From the NCBI GenBank assembly GCA_000750105.3, contig JPHH03000003.1:930001-994000 (forward strand): DNA of 64,000 bases. Direction: 5' to 3'. Under the pieces are notes generated by a model that searched no databases, was not told the origin of the DNA, and saw only the letters and a program-made list of their open reading frames with translations. This DNA is from Tolypocladium sp. Sup5 PDA-1 (taxonomy: Eukaryota; Ascomycota; Sordariomycetes; Hypocreales; Ophiocordycipitaceae). This document shows positions 1 to 11,784 of this stretch, in pieces (the stretch's first letter is position 1; every line of letters starts with the position of its first letter). The position numbers and the translations under genes are program-made.

Positions 1-1040
1 CAAGCGCTTTCTCCAGGCGCAGGGCCTCTTTAGAGCAACGACGTACATCCTCCTCATCGCCGCACCCATCAACATCTTCATCAACTGGCTCCTGGTCTGG
101 AAGCTCGGCATGGGCTTTATTGGTGCCCCCATCGCTGTCGCCATTACCGAGAATCTCCTGCCCGTGCTCCTTGTCCTCTACGTCATGTTCATCGACGGCT
201 CACAATGCTGGGGAGGATTCAGCAAGCGAGCCTTGACCAACTGGTGGGTCATGGTCCGACTGGCGTTGCCTGGCATGATCATGGTTGAGGCGGAGTGGCT
301 TGCATTTGAGATCATGACTCTCCTTTCCAGCCGCTTCGGCACCGAGTATCTCGCGGCCCAGAGCGTGCTGGCCACCCTGACGACCATTTCCTACCAGATC
401 CCCTTTCCCATGTCTATAGCCGCATCTACGAGAGTTGCCAACCTCATCGGAGCTGGCTTGGTCGATGCGGCCAAGGTCACGGCGATAGTGGTGCGTATAC
501 ATCTTTTGTCCCTGGTGTATTATGCCCCCCCTCTTGAATGTCTACTGATCCGTTCTTACAGACCTTCGTGGCGGCCTGCGTCCTTGGAGTTTTTAACCTC
601 ACCATTTACAGCACGCTGCGATACCACCTACCCGTCCTCTTCACCGATGACGAGGAGGTCATTGCACTTGTCGCCCAGGTATTGCCCTTTGTGGCGATTA
701 TGCAAGTGTTCGACGGACTTGGCGCCGGAGCCCACGGGCTGCTGCGTGGCATTGGCAAGCAGTCGATCGGCGGACCGGCAAACCTCATCGCGTACTACGT
801 CATCTCGCTGCCAATCTCGCTGGCCCTTGCATTTGGAGCCGGTTGGGAACTCGAGGGTCTGTGGGTTGGTGTCACCATTGGACTGATTGTGTAAGTGTTG
901 TCTGGCGACGCCACGGCGACCGCTGAGGACGAGATTGTGCTAACGGATGCAGTGTATCGATCATTGAGTATACGTACCTGCTCAAGACAGATTGGCACAA
1001 GGCTGCCGCGGAGGCAGCGGCCAGAAACGCAGCGGGCTAA
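1..1040 (+). CDS. MATE family multidrug/toxin efflux transporter, C-terminal part
   Basis: The 5' end lies outside the window. Exons are <1-490, 562-890 and 953-1040, with introns 491-561 (GTGCGT...ACAG) and 891-952 (GTAAGT...GCAG, branch-like GCTAACG). The frame opens with KRFLQAQG, the characteristic motif after the first half of MATE transporters, followed by hydrophobic segments such as YILLIAAPINIFINWLLVW and a second-half ELEGLWVG-type motif near the end. The last exon gives a short polar tail with a DWHKAAAEAAARN stretch and TAA at 1038-1040. MATE proteins are 12-helix membrane antiporters that export cationic drugs or metabolites in exchange for H+ or Na+; the yeast relative is Erc1. 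The substrate cannot be told from sequence. It is convergent with arp9. Confidence 0.9.
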
Positions 1041-1604
1041 GCCAGCAAGACATGATTTTATCCTTATCACGAAGCATCTTCCAGGTGTATCCCCTCGAGC
1101 ATGGTCGGCGTTAAAAATAAAAATAAAAATAAAAAAGTACATTCCTGGCGGCGACAATACGAGACGCAACGGGCGGTGGAAGGACCGGCATGTTGATGAG
1201 GAGGAGAGCGGGTGTACATTATCGGGCAATGATGGGGCAAGGAGGAGGTGGATGGAAAGGCGGTGTCTTCATTCTACGGGCAATGTAGATAGTATACAGA
1301 CGTAGGTTCAGGAGATATACCCGGATGTGCATATACGACGGCTTGAGAAGACTCCCCCTATCAGTGTGGCCATTCTGTGATTCCCAGTTCTTTTTACTTT
1401 GTACATCATACAAAGGCTAACTCCCCGAGGCAGCTGGCTCACATAGGACACAGCTCCGCCCCTGGTATACCAGCGCAATTACGCGTCCATCTTTCGAGTT
1501 CTGGTCCCGACACCTCCTCCCCTTTCCCGAGCCACACCCGAAACTCCATGGCGAAAATGCCAAATATTCTAAACAAACCCTCCAACGACGGGCCCCCTGT
1601 ACGT
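1041..1604. other. Convergent 3' intergenic region, MATE transporter / arp9
   Basis: No gene is seen. The stretch must hold the 3' untranslated regions of two converging genes. An A-rich run of repeated AAAAAT units at 1113-1136 could serve 3'-end formation of the upstream gene. Confidence 0.6.
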
Positions 1605-4132
1605 TTAGCTGAGCATGGAGTGCGTGCGGATGCCCTTGGGCCCCAGCTCGCTGTTTCAAGCTGTCAGTAAACGGTGATGAGTTCGGGGGGTAAGAGGGAG
1701 CCTCACTTGTAGTCTACCCTGCTCAGGCTCATGAGCCGCTGCGCCTCGATGCTTTGGGCGTCCATGTTGGAGTGCAGGCAAAAGGCGATGCGGGCGGCCA
1801 CCTGCGCGCCAAGGAACATGGACTCCTCGAAGCCGTTCTTGGTCCACTCGCTGAGGTACGTCGGCAGGCCGGCCGTCTTGATGCTCGTGGGGGTCTGGCT
1901 GTGGAAGTGGTAACTCCCGACCGGGCCGGCGGCGTCGGACCCGGCGGCCGGCGTGCCGGTGTTGTTGTTGGTGGCCGCGCCGGCGACGCCCGCGGCGCCG
2001 AGGGTGCTCGCCGTGGTGGCGGCCTGCAAGAGGGGGTTCACGCCGCTCGAAGCGAGCTGGTGCGGGACGCCGGTGAAGGAGCCCGTGGGCGTCTGAGAGC
2101 CGGTGCCCGTGGGGGTGGCCATGTTGGAGGGCAGCTCCGAGGTGAACATGGTGGCCGTCGAAGGCGAGATGAGGTGGCGCGCGTTGAGCGTCTGGAGGAT
2201 ATTGTCACGCAGGCCGCGAAGGCGCGCGCCGTTGCCGACGAAGACGAGGTTCTCCCAGCAGGAGGGGCGCATGTACATGTCGTCGACGCCCTGGATCGTG
2301 CGGTAGATGGTGGTGGCAATGCGGTCGATCTCGGCGCGGTCGGCAAAGGTGAAGCGCTCGAGGCCGACCTCGACGTCGCGGCGGATGCGCTTGGGCCGGA
2401 ACTCAGGGGTATCGTTGGCATCGGTGGGCTGCTCCGTCGTTGGCGCCGCCGTGGTCGTGCCGTTGGGCTCCGCGGGCTTCTCCTCTGCAGGCTTGGGAAC
2501 AGCAGGAGATTCTCCAGTCGACATCAAGCTGTCCGTTTGGGGGGCAGTGGTGCTGCCCTCGGCCATCGCGCCGTTCTGGGCGGGCTGCTGCTGCTCTCCA
2601 GCTGGCTTCTCCGCCGAGGCACCGGCTGCGCCGTTTGTCGCCTCCGTGACGCCCGGCTTCGGCTCGCGTGGCAACTCTTCTTGGATCACCTCCTCGTAGA
2701 AGAAGGTGTTGTGCGTCCTCTTGGAGTTGGGCAGCCGCGCGGGCTTGGCGGGCGCCTCTGCCTCCTTGTCCTTGGGCTTCCGCCCCGGCTTGTCCTTTTC
2801 CTTTTCCTTTTCCTTTTCCTTCTTGGCGAGGAACTCCTTCGTCTGCCCGCTCGTAACGATGGCCGCGACATCCAGAACGCCGTCGTCATCCCCGTTGGTC
2901 TCCGTATTCTCGCCATCATCGTCGCCCGTCAACCCAGAGGGCTTGGGCGGCTCGGCCACCTTGGGCGGCTCTGCCGCCACCGGCGCAGCAGCGGGCGGCA
3001 GTCCGGCCGTCGACTCCTTGGGCAGCTCGATCAGGGCCTTCTCGCCGGGCGCATACGGCAGCACCTCGCATATCGTGCTCTTCTTCAGCTGCTCCGCCAT
3101 GTCGCGATCGAAGCCCTTGGCCTGCAGCAGCTTCGCCAGCCTCTGGGTAAACACCTCGCCGCCGCTGATGTGCCGGTCGGGGTTCGGTGAGCCGAGGTCC
3201 ATGTGGTTGACGACGCGGCCGTCGTGGATGGCCGTGACGTCGACCTTTTCGTAGCCAATGTCGACGACGGTCATGTTGGGCCACTTGAGGCCGTAATGGG
3301 TGGCGAGGCCGCTGTGCAGCATGCACAGGGCGGGCGTGCGCGTCTTCTCGAAGACGTACTGGGCAATGGTCTCGCAGTCGGGGCGCGTCCACTGCGGCGA
3401 GGCCATGAGCATGATGGGGGTGTTGTGGTAGGTGGTGGTGAGCATGCCGTGGACGTGGTCGAGGAAGGCGAGGAAGGCCTGCATCTGGACGATGCGGCCG
3501 CCCTCAATGGGGAAGACGGCGCCCTCGTCCGAGTCGACGTCCTCGACCCATTCGTCCTGCTCGACGCCGGCCACGATCTTGGTGCGCTTAAAGGTGTGGA
3601 ACGGCCGCCACTCGTCGCCGTCCCTGAACATGCGCGTCGGGAAGCGGTGCGTCGGCGGCGTCAGCTCGCTGCACCCCAGCTGCGCCATGGTCGTGCGACT
3701 GCCGGGGCACACGATGAGGATCTGCTCCTCGCGCCATTTGGCCGCCGAGCTGGCCATGCCGGACAGCTGCTGCGAAGCGCTCTGAAGGTGTAGTAGTCGT
3801 CGTCGTTGGCTGCCGTCGTTGGGATGGGGCGCGAAGCCGTGGGCGTCGTTGGCGTAGGTGCTGCCGCTGCCGCTCTTGTCGCTCTTGCTCTTCGACGGGT
3901 CCAACAAGCATGGGCCTCCTGTGACGTTGGCGCGCTTGCTGCTGCGTCGTCGCGATGGTGTGGCCGACGGTGGTGCTACCGAGCCTCGACGTTCTTTGCG
4001 CGGTCGCAGGCTGTAGGTGTGTGGCGTCGCGACCGTGTCTGTGGCTGGTGCCGATGCGGCTGGTGTGGCCGTCGCGGTTCGCAGCACGTGACCCTGCTGC
4101 GGCACGCGAAACGGACCCCTTGGCGGTGCCAT
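1605..4132 (-). CDS. arp9: Actin-related protein 9 (SWI/SNF and RSC remodeller subunit)
   Basis: Arp9 pairs with Arp7 or Arp42-type partners on the helicase-SANT-associated region of SWI/SNF-class remodelling ATPases in the nucleus. Exons on the minus strand are 4132-1707 and 1650-1605, giving 823 residues. I chose the ATG at 4132 (MAPPRGPF) although an in-frame ATG lies 16 codons upstream. The actin fold is split. The N-terminal half starts near residue 129 (WREEQILIVCPGS). A long low-complexity insert at about 340-590 is rich in K/E, P and A and includes an EKEKEKEKDK run. The C-terminal half runs from about 592, with ENLVFVGNGARLRGL near 626, a second Gly/Thr-rich insert at 670-744, and FLGAQVAARIAF near 770. 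A small last exon after a 56-base intron (1706-1651) restores the family C-terminus DYNELGPKGIRTHSMLS; reading straight on hits a stop two bases inside that intron. Confidence 0.9.
2785..2822. repeat. Hexanucleotide repeat (TTTTCC)n inside arp9
   Basis: Tandem CCTTTT units on the + strand encode alternating Glu-Lys in the arp9 insert. The unit length keeps frame, so the copy number can vary without breaking the protein. Confidence 0.8.
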
Positions 4133-5001
4133 GGCGAATGTGTTAGCATCACGGGACAATCCGTGCACAACCCGGCCCAACCAGGTGATGATCGCACAGT
4201 CTTTCGCAGTCAGGAAGGCGAGAAAGCGTGTGGAAAGGGAAACAAAACAAAACAGACACGAGAACGGGAGAAACTTGTATGAACAGGTCGCTGCGCTGGG
4301 TCAGTATCCTCGACAACGACTGAACAGCTCTCTCGCTCGCCGCGGCAACGCACAGCTCGACGTGACGGGCACCTGTCACTGCCTCAGCGTTGCTCTTGCT
4401 GCCCTCTGATTAGACGACACGAACCCGGATTGAATCGTTGGACCCAAAATCCACATTATATTCAAACAACAGTAAGATATATATATAGGTATAGAATGCC
4501 CGCCATGGCCCTCTTGGTCGGCCACGGCCTGGTTTGGTTCCTGCTCCTCCTCGTCGACTCCTGGCATCGAGCGTCCGTCGTCGTCCTCTGCCACCCAGAA
4601 ACCATCAAATGCAGTATTATCCTGTGCGCACCGCACCCGGTGGCCGTCGTCCCCCTGACCCATCGTCGTTGTGCGCGCGGAAATCGCAGAAACATCCCCG
4701 GCTCAGTTGAAGCCGCTGCCGTGAAAGGCGCCCTTGTGCGCCAAACCCATTAAGCGCTCACAGGCTGCCAACGCCAAGTAGTAAGTAGTAGTGGTGTACA
4801 AACGCCGTTTCCGTGCCTCTCGAAGCAATCCCCATGCTCAAGTGCCCCATATTCTACAGCGCTTCTCCCAAATGTATGAACATGAATGTAGCCATTTCCC
4901 CCAGATGCGCAAAGCAATTATGAACCGAATATCGTCATGTCAAAGGTCGTGCTCCTGCTCTACCGTGTAACAATGTGTCGTCATGTCATGGTTGGCTGCA
5001 C
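4133..5001. other. Intergenic region upstream of arp9
   Basis: This holds the arp9 promoter and the 3' flank of the SYLF gene, both on the minus strand. A short AT alternation (about 4474-4484) is visible. No further gene is supported. Confidence 0.5.
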
Positions 5002-7324
5002 TTAGGCCGCCGTCACTGCACTCGGCGCCGTCTCCTTGGGCTTCGTGCTCAGCTGCTCGTGTGCCTCGTGTGCCTGTGGCTCCTCTGCCTCTTTCGTCAA
5101 CTTCTTTGTTGGTGTATCTTCTTCCGTCGCGTCCTCGGCCATCGAGTACGGCCGCTCCGAGGTGGGCGTTGTCAGTGATGATCCGTCACAGCTCCAACGG
5201 TCCTCGGTCGCGCCGGTATAAATGGAAGAAGTGTGCTTCTTGTTGCTGGTCGAGTCCGAGTTGTCAGCTTGGTCGTGCTGAGGCTCCTTGAGAATCGCAT
5301 CTCCGTTTTTGCTAGGCTCCTTGACTGCGTCCTCAAAGGCTTCAGCTTCCTCAAACTTGGAGACTTCGCTAGCGCCGTCTTCCGACTCGGATTTCTCAAT
5401 ATGAGGTTCTGCAGGAACGGACTCCTCAGTTCCAACCTCAGACTTGGAAGAACAAGTCTCTGCGTCCACAGTCTTGGGCTTCTCGGCCAGTGCCTCGTCG
5501 GTCTGAGTCTCCTGGGTATCCTGGGTCTCTCCAGCCTCGATCACAGTATCCTCCAAGCTGGGCTCCTTGGAAATGGAATTGTCGCTCTGCGTATCGTTGG
5601 CCATGTGCTCTTGGGCAACGGGCTCGTCAGTCTCGACGTCCTCCACCTTCGCCTCCGTGGGGGCAGCCTGTTCCTTGTCCTCTTCTGTCCTCAGGTCTGC
5701 CTCGCTGAATGCCTGTCGCAGCGGGCTCCGGACGCTGGCAATGTCGCCGCCCATCTCGCTCTTGCTGGACCGAGAGTTCCTGGCAGGACTCCGCGTCGGC
5801 AGCGGAGGAGGCACTCTCTTGGCGATTGTGACCACGTTGCCTCTTGCATGGATCACTCGTGAAGCAATGGCCTGTGTCTGTGCTGGTTGCACTGCCGCAA
5901 CCTCAAATACCACGGGTTCCTCGTCGTCCAAGTCGTCCAGATCGTCCTCGTCATCCGCATCATTCGTTTTCTCCTCTTCCTCTCCATTCCTCTCGTAGGC
6001 ACTGGAGGCCTGTGAGGCCTTCTCCACATCAGCATCATGAGACGCGACTGGGGTCAGCCTGTGGGTGTCTCGTTCTGTCGTAGTTGAAGCGTCAGCGGAG
6101 AGAACCGCCCCAATCGAGTGTTCCTGGCTGAGGTGCCGCAAGGGAGCCATGTCGACTCGTGTGTAATCAACCTCTTCATCCTCTCTTACTTCGGGCATAC
6201 GCTCGATGGAAACGCGGCCACGGCCGTCGTCGCTTTGGCCGGGGCTAGGCGTCGTCTCTGGGGTGTTGGCGACGCTTGTCTGTGTGCACGCGTCCGTCAC
6301 CTGGCTCTTGACTGTCCGAGAGGACATGACGCTCGCTCGGTTGCTTCTCGTTACAAAGGTATCGACGCTCTGCCGGCTGAACTTGGACATGGAAGGGCTC
6401 AGCGGGGTTGGGTGGAACTCGAATTGGCTGCTGGTTGGTCTCAGATGAGTTCCAGCTTCGCGAATCTCAAGCCCGGCCATCTCCAGGGCCAAGACTCCAA
6501 AGGGGTCCGGATCGTCCGCCTTGGGAATGCCAAACGCCGGGCGAGGGGACGCAGGCGTCGACTGGGGCGTTGCAATCATGGCATCCCCGGGCGCGGGTTG
6601 AATGGCGGTCCTGTCGATGACGGCGGCGTCAAAGTCGGTCCTCCCCTCGGCCATCTTGATGACCTCGGACAGCGGCCTCGTCTCGTCGACGTATCGCCCG
6701 ACGTTGCCGGCCAGAATGTCCATCTGCGTCACGTTGTTGCCGTAGAAGCGCTCGTTCTCGTTGCCCCGCTCGGTCAGGATGCAGCCGTGCAAGTTGACAG
6801 CTTGGTGCTGGCCACGGGCCTTCATGTAGGCGAGGACGGTGTTGCCGAGTTCCTTCCATTTGATGTGCACCTCGTCGGAGTCTAGCGGCACGGAAGGGCC
6901 ATTGGTCAGCCCGACATCCTCGCCGAGAGTGACTCGCGGCCGGGTAATCGATTCGAGGGCGGCCAGGTTGTTTATGACGAGGACGCAATCGTAGATGTCG
7001 ACACCGATGATGAAGCTGAGCGTCGGCGTGTGAAGCAGAATGCCCGAGGGCGGCGACCAGGTTCCGTCCGACTTCCTCGCAATCAAGATGCCGGAGCCGC
7101 CGGATCCCGTCATCCATAGCCCACTCCGCATGCAGGTGAAGACGGCGATGCCTGCCGCATTTTGTATTATTCGTTTGGGTATCCTCCTGGGGGCTTTGAC
7201 CGGCGTTTGGGGCGGTTCTGTCGTCGATGACGTCGACGGTTCCGTCTCGCCGTCTACCGGCGCCAGATAGCCATCGGCTGCAAAAGAAAGTAGACGTTAG
7301 CACAAACAGCCACAATTGAGGGCA

Positions 7325-7370
<46 letters not shown>

Positions 7371-7670
7371 CAGGGGGCGGCGGCGCATACTGCAGAAGGA
7401 CCTGAGGATGCGAGCGGCCTTGTCGCATTCCAGGTCCAACGTCACGGGCCAGAAGGCCTCGCGCTGGACCCGGCCGGCATTGGCGGCGGCGACGTTGATC
7501 TTGGAGGGGAGCCTCGAGGGGTTGGAGGAGTTGCTGGCGGTGCTGTTGCGGTTCCCCCAGGCGAAGAAGCCGCCGCTGGCTCCCTTGGCGCCCGAGTTGG
7601 GGTTGGGATTCGAGTTGGGGTTGGAGTTCCTCTTGTCCCAGGACGGGAGGAACGCAGAGACGCGCTGCAT
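5002..7670 (-). CDS. SYLF-domain (Ysc84/SH3YL1-type) protein with long acidic tail
   Basis: Exons are 7670-7391 and 7277-5002, giving 851 residues. The SYLF domain (about residues 80-300) binds phosphoinositides and actin-patch partners in the Ysc84 family. It begins CDKAARILRSFC, is interrupted by the intron, and continues with IIQNAAGIAVFTCMRSGLWM, TGSGGSGILIARKSDGTWSPPS and GVDIYDCVLVINN, all typical of the family. The 5' part is Asn/Ser/Pro-rich. Residues 300-851 are disordered, acidic and Ser/Thr/Glu-rich, with no SH3 domain, which separates it from yeast Ysc84. The intron (7390-7278, GTATGC...TGCAG) contains a 42-base homopolymer. A role at membrane-actin interfaces is inferred from the domain only. 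Confidence 0.85.
7326..7367. repeat. Poly-G tract (42 bases), poly-C on the gene strand, inside an intron
   Basis: An uninterrupted run of G on the + strand lies in the only intron of the SYLF gene, between the donor at 7390 and the acceptor at 7278. Its exact length is unreliable because such runs slip in both replication and sequencing. Confidence 0.95.
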
Positions 7671-10600
7671 GGTGGGCGACTGAGCGCCTCTCTGCCGTCG
7701 CCCGTCGTCGCCAGGCGAAGACGCGACAGAGAGGGAGGGCGGGATCGAGGGAGAGGGCGCTCGGGGCCGTGGGCCGTGGTGCTTGAAGTCGGTGATGGCG
7801 GCTTGGAGGTTTGGAGGAGTGACGGACGGAGAGCGAGCCGGAGGCGACGAGGAGTGGGCGACGTCGGGTCTCTTTTGGGTCAGGCAGCCCAGACATGCAA
7901 GCTCTTAGGCCTGGGCTCCCCTGTGGGACATGGATTGGTGGCCGCCCCTATGCCGCCCTACGAGCACGTACGTTACAGCGGCCTACCTATCGCAGCGCCG
8001 GGCCTGGCACGCCGCGGCCGACCCGGCGCCTGGCAAAGAAAAAATGACTACGGGTACGGACTAGTCCGCACAGGCACGAGCGCGGATGTACCCAGAGCGA
8101 TCTGGTGCCGGCCCATCGTTTGCGGGATGCCCAGCGAGATGGGTGGTGGCCCCTGGTGGGTGGTGCCAGTGGGAGCTACTGTACTCCGTAGGTACCTTAG
8201 GCTGGTAAGGTATGTAGTGGGAGTTGTGGTGCCTCGGCGGTCCACCCGCTTTGGCTGGGCGCCTGTGGCGGGCTACTTTGCACCAGCGGACGCCGCGTTA
8301 GCGCACCTCGCAGCGCGCTGGTCCGGGGTTCCATCGGGAGCCCTCCCAGGGACCGCTGCAAGGCCATCAGTGACCCGCCAGATGGTCCAGCTGGACGGGC
8401 CTGCAGGCGATGGCAGTGGAGGGCGAGAGATGAGCGTGACCGCGATCGACTCCGCATCGGGCGACGACGACGGGGATCAGCATACGGGACAGATGATGAG
8501 CCTCGCTTGGCCTCGCTCGTGTTTCTATTCTCAATGTCCGTCCGGGAGATGACTTACTGAAAGATAGGGCCGAAATTGGGGCAGCGTCATTGGAGCGGCC
8601 GCCGGAATGCACCCGACCCATTCGCTTTCAGAAACGCTCACGCTTGCATCCGGCCGTGGGTTGATTGACGACGGCTTCCATTCTTTGCTACCCCTGAGTT
8701 CAGACTCGGGCTCTGTGCCTCTTCGTGTCGCCAGAGTCAACTGCGCAGGCGCGTGCTCGGCGGCTCCACCACCGCAGTCCTGGTTCATCAGCCGTGCATA
8801 TCGCCTTGCACTGCCTTGCAGCCCTCCTACTCGTACACTGACGGGCGGGACGGTATCCGCTTCCTGAAACCTCCCGGCTCTGGCATCGCCCAGCAGCGCC
8901 TCAATCGCCTGGCGCACTCTACCTCGTCCTCCGTACTCCGTCCTCGAGCATCAGGACGATCAAACCCCCGCCTTGATATGGCTGCATGGGGCCTTGACCG
9001 GGACGCCACGCATGCGCGGAGCGCTGCCCGCTGCCGTGTAACCCGCCCGGCCCTCCGGAGGGTGCTCGTCGTCTCTCGACGCCGTCACGGTGATGACTGG
9101 CAGCCGGTGCCGACGAGCCCTCCGTTTCATGCACAAGGGAAAGGAAACACGCGTTTCTCGTCTGCATCAAACGCTCGCTCTCGCAACGGCTGCATCCCCG
9201 GCCGCCGTGTAGGTGGGTTTACATACCTGGGTATTTACCCGGGCCAAAGGCTTTTAAATACTACGAGAATGAGCCAGAAATGGGCCAACAAACGAATGAA
9301 TGGCTCGCTTCTCATTCCTCGCCTTTGGCGTCCGCATCAAGGTTCAGACGGACTCGTGGCTGTTCGTCAGCGGTGACACGCGGCAACCGTTCGCGCCAAG
9401 CGTCGGGTTGTCGTCTCCCTTTACTTTACTGTACTCGTACCCCGTACAAGTCGAGTCGCAAGTCCGAGGTACGAGTAACCCGTCACGTCTTCTGTCCCGT
9501 CATCCTCCTATTGCCTCATCCAGGGCCAATCGCAACAAGAATGGTTTCTGCAGGCGGCATTCCTCTTCACCCCCGTCCAGTCCATCACCTCGTCTATCAG
9601 AGTCCAAAGGTGCATGAATGAAGGTGTCGAGCTGTCCGTGCTCCCGGTCGCCGCTCCCTGCAGAAGCAAAGCTGCATATCTACGAGTATCCACCCATCTG
9701 CGTAGTCCGTAGATCGCTGGCCAATGTGCGTATGAGTGGTATTAGCTTCGAGTGGTTTTATTACATGAGGTCATTTGTTGGCGATGCTAGTCCGAAGTTG
9801 TAAACGAATTGACTTTGAGGCTTGGCTTCAACCGTCCGCTTTATGCGCCGGCAACGAAGAGAGATTGCTTCCAACCAGGAACAGGAACCAGCAGGAACCA
9901 ACACCTGTTTGCATCTCGAAAAGTCCTCTTGTCGGGTTGCTTCCAGGCACCAGCTCAAGGTTCAAGCTAGACAAGCGCAGCCCACTTCCCCAGTGCTCTG
10001 CTCCGATATGGCGTTTTGGGAAGAAAGGGCGCAGGAAATTAGGGGAACGGCGAGCTTGGCATAAAAGCAGCATTGGGGACAGGTTATCGTCTGTTCTAGA
10101 TCGCATTGGATCTGCATAATAAAGCGTCAGCAAGAGCATGTCTAGGTTCCAGGCCAGGAGATAATCGATATACACAGGCGAGGCCGTCGGGCGAGGGAGA
10201 GGCTTTGGGTGCACGAGAAGTTGGTTGGCGAAAGGTACGTTGAGGAGTAGTCCGTACCGGGGAAAGAATACAGGTAAAGCCACGATCAATTTCCAAAAAG
10301 GCACAAGTACATCATACAATGCTGCCCAAATCTTACCCGGCATTATCAAACCAGGATTATCTCCATCTACACAGATTCCAGTCTTCTGGGGTCCCTTCCC
10401 ATCCACCGCGCTGCTCTTGTATCGTGTCTAACAGATCATCGACGACGACTTTCGCGTCGTCCTTGCGGAATGCATCAGGCCACCCGTGCTGCCGGTAAAT
10501 CTGCCTGATATACGGACTACGGACTGCTGGATGTCTAAATCGGTCTTCCATCCCTCCGTCTGGGCACGGACTACATACTCATTACTGCCGAAAAAGGGTA

Positions 10601-11784
10601 GGCGGCGTAGAACCTCAATAGTGTGTGTACGAGTAGTCGGACCTAAATTTTGCGCAGAATTCGGAAGTCAAGCCCGGCCATCCACCAAATGGAGGGATGT
10701 CAAGATCCGCCGCGTCGTAGTGTAGCGTGGTGAGAAATGTGTAGAAATCCAGGAAAGTTGCCGCGAGACCGTCGGGCGTGCAAGGTGGATTGGGACGCGG
10801 GAGGATCTGACTCTACTGAGGAGCCTGTGTCCGAGGGCGGCGCTTGTTAGCTATTGTCGTTGCCTTGGTCTCCTTGTCCATCACATACCAACCTTCCATC
10901 TCGCCATCCGCCCAGGCCTGGAGGGCTGGGACCATCTTTGACTCTTTGTTCCTGACTAGAGACTAGCTGCCAAATCACGACCCCCTCCCTCGCGTCGGAA
11001 AGTCTCACCTTCAGTCTCACCTTGTTCCCTATGTTCCTTTTGCCGTTCGCGCCCGCTTCCTTCTGTCCCGGCCGTGCGCCTCGCTGGGGAATCCCTGTTC
11101 CCTCTCTATTTCCTTGGTTGCCATCCGTGGCTGTTGGGCCGGTTGGCTGGGCCGGCTGGCCGCTCATCCTTCAGCCTAGTCCTTGCTTTGTCGTGCATCG
11201 CGTCTTTGCTTTTTCTCTCCACTTTCTCGGTCCGGACTCAGAGGAGAAAGGAGAGGCCAGGCTGATTGATCTCCCAGACGGCCGCGGGACTGGCCTTGAT
11301 TCGAGATTCTTCTCAGATACGCGGGCCGGGCCCGCGAGATAGCCGAGCGAGGCGCCGCCCCTGCAGAGCGGTGGTGTGAAGGCAGCAGAGACACAGAGGA
11401 GAGACGGACAATGTGAGCAACGTCTCATTGCGGGCACGGGCCGGCTCTGTGCCAGATGGAGTTGTACATTACACGTGTTCTTCGTATACTTCGAATTGTA
11501 GACGCGTAGAGCAGAGTCGCGTCGTGGCTGACGACATGTTTCCAACGTCGATCGTGTAGCAGCCAACACTCGCATCGTAAACTGTCCAACGCCGCGCTTC
11601 CCTGCAGCATCTGGATCAAAATAATATACATTCGTCAAGGCCCTTCGCGTATCATTTGCCGTTGGCATACAGGCATTCCTCATTCCCCCCGATCCTTCGT
11701 GTATACCGCACGTTTTGGATGTGCCTACAATCTTGTCAGCGCCGTATCAACTCCAATCGCGATATCCCTTCCCACCTACGCACC
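7671..11784. other. 4.1-kb gene-free intergenic region
   Basis: Only short, overlapping frames without family features occur on both strands. The stretch holds the SYLF promoter (from 7671 upwards) and the 3' flank of the F-box pseudogene. It is dotted with the words TACGAGTA, TACTCCGTA and TACGGACTA, for example near 8168, 8934, 9430, 9467, 9681, 10253, 10512, 10566 and 10626. I see no RNA gene or transposon. Confidence 0.5.

Noticed and set aside
1754..3190. 478-codon frame on the + strand
   Set aside because: It lies opposite arp9 and reflects the GC-rich codon pattern of that gene; the translation is Arg/Gly/Val-rich with no domain.
7326..7367. Poly-G as a telomere or assembly gap
   Set aside because: It is flanked by unique exons of one gene on both sides, so it is internal; telomeric TTAGGG units are absent.
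9828..10406. 192-codon frame on the - strand with hydrophobic stretches
   Set aside because: No ordered pattern of membrane segments, no family motif and no supporting intron structure.
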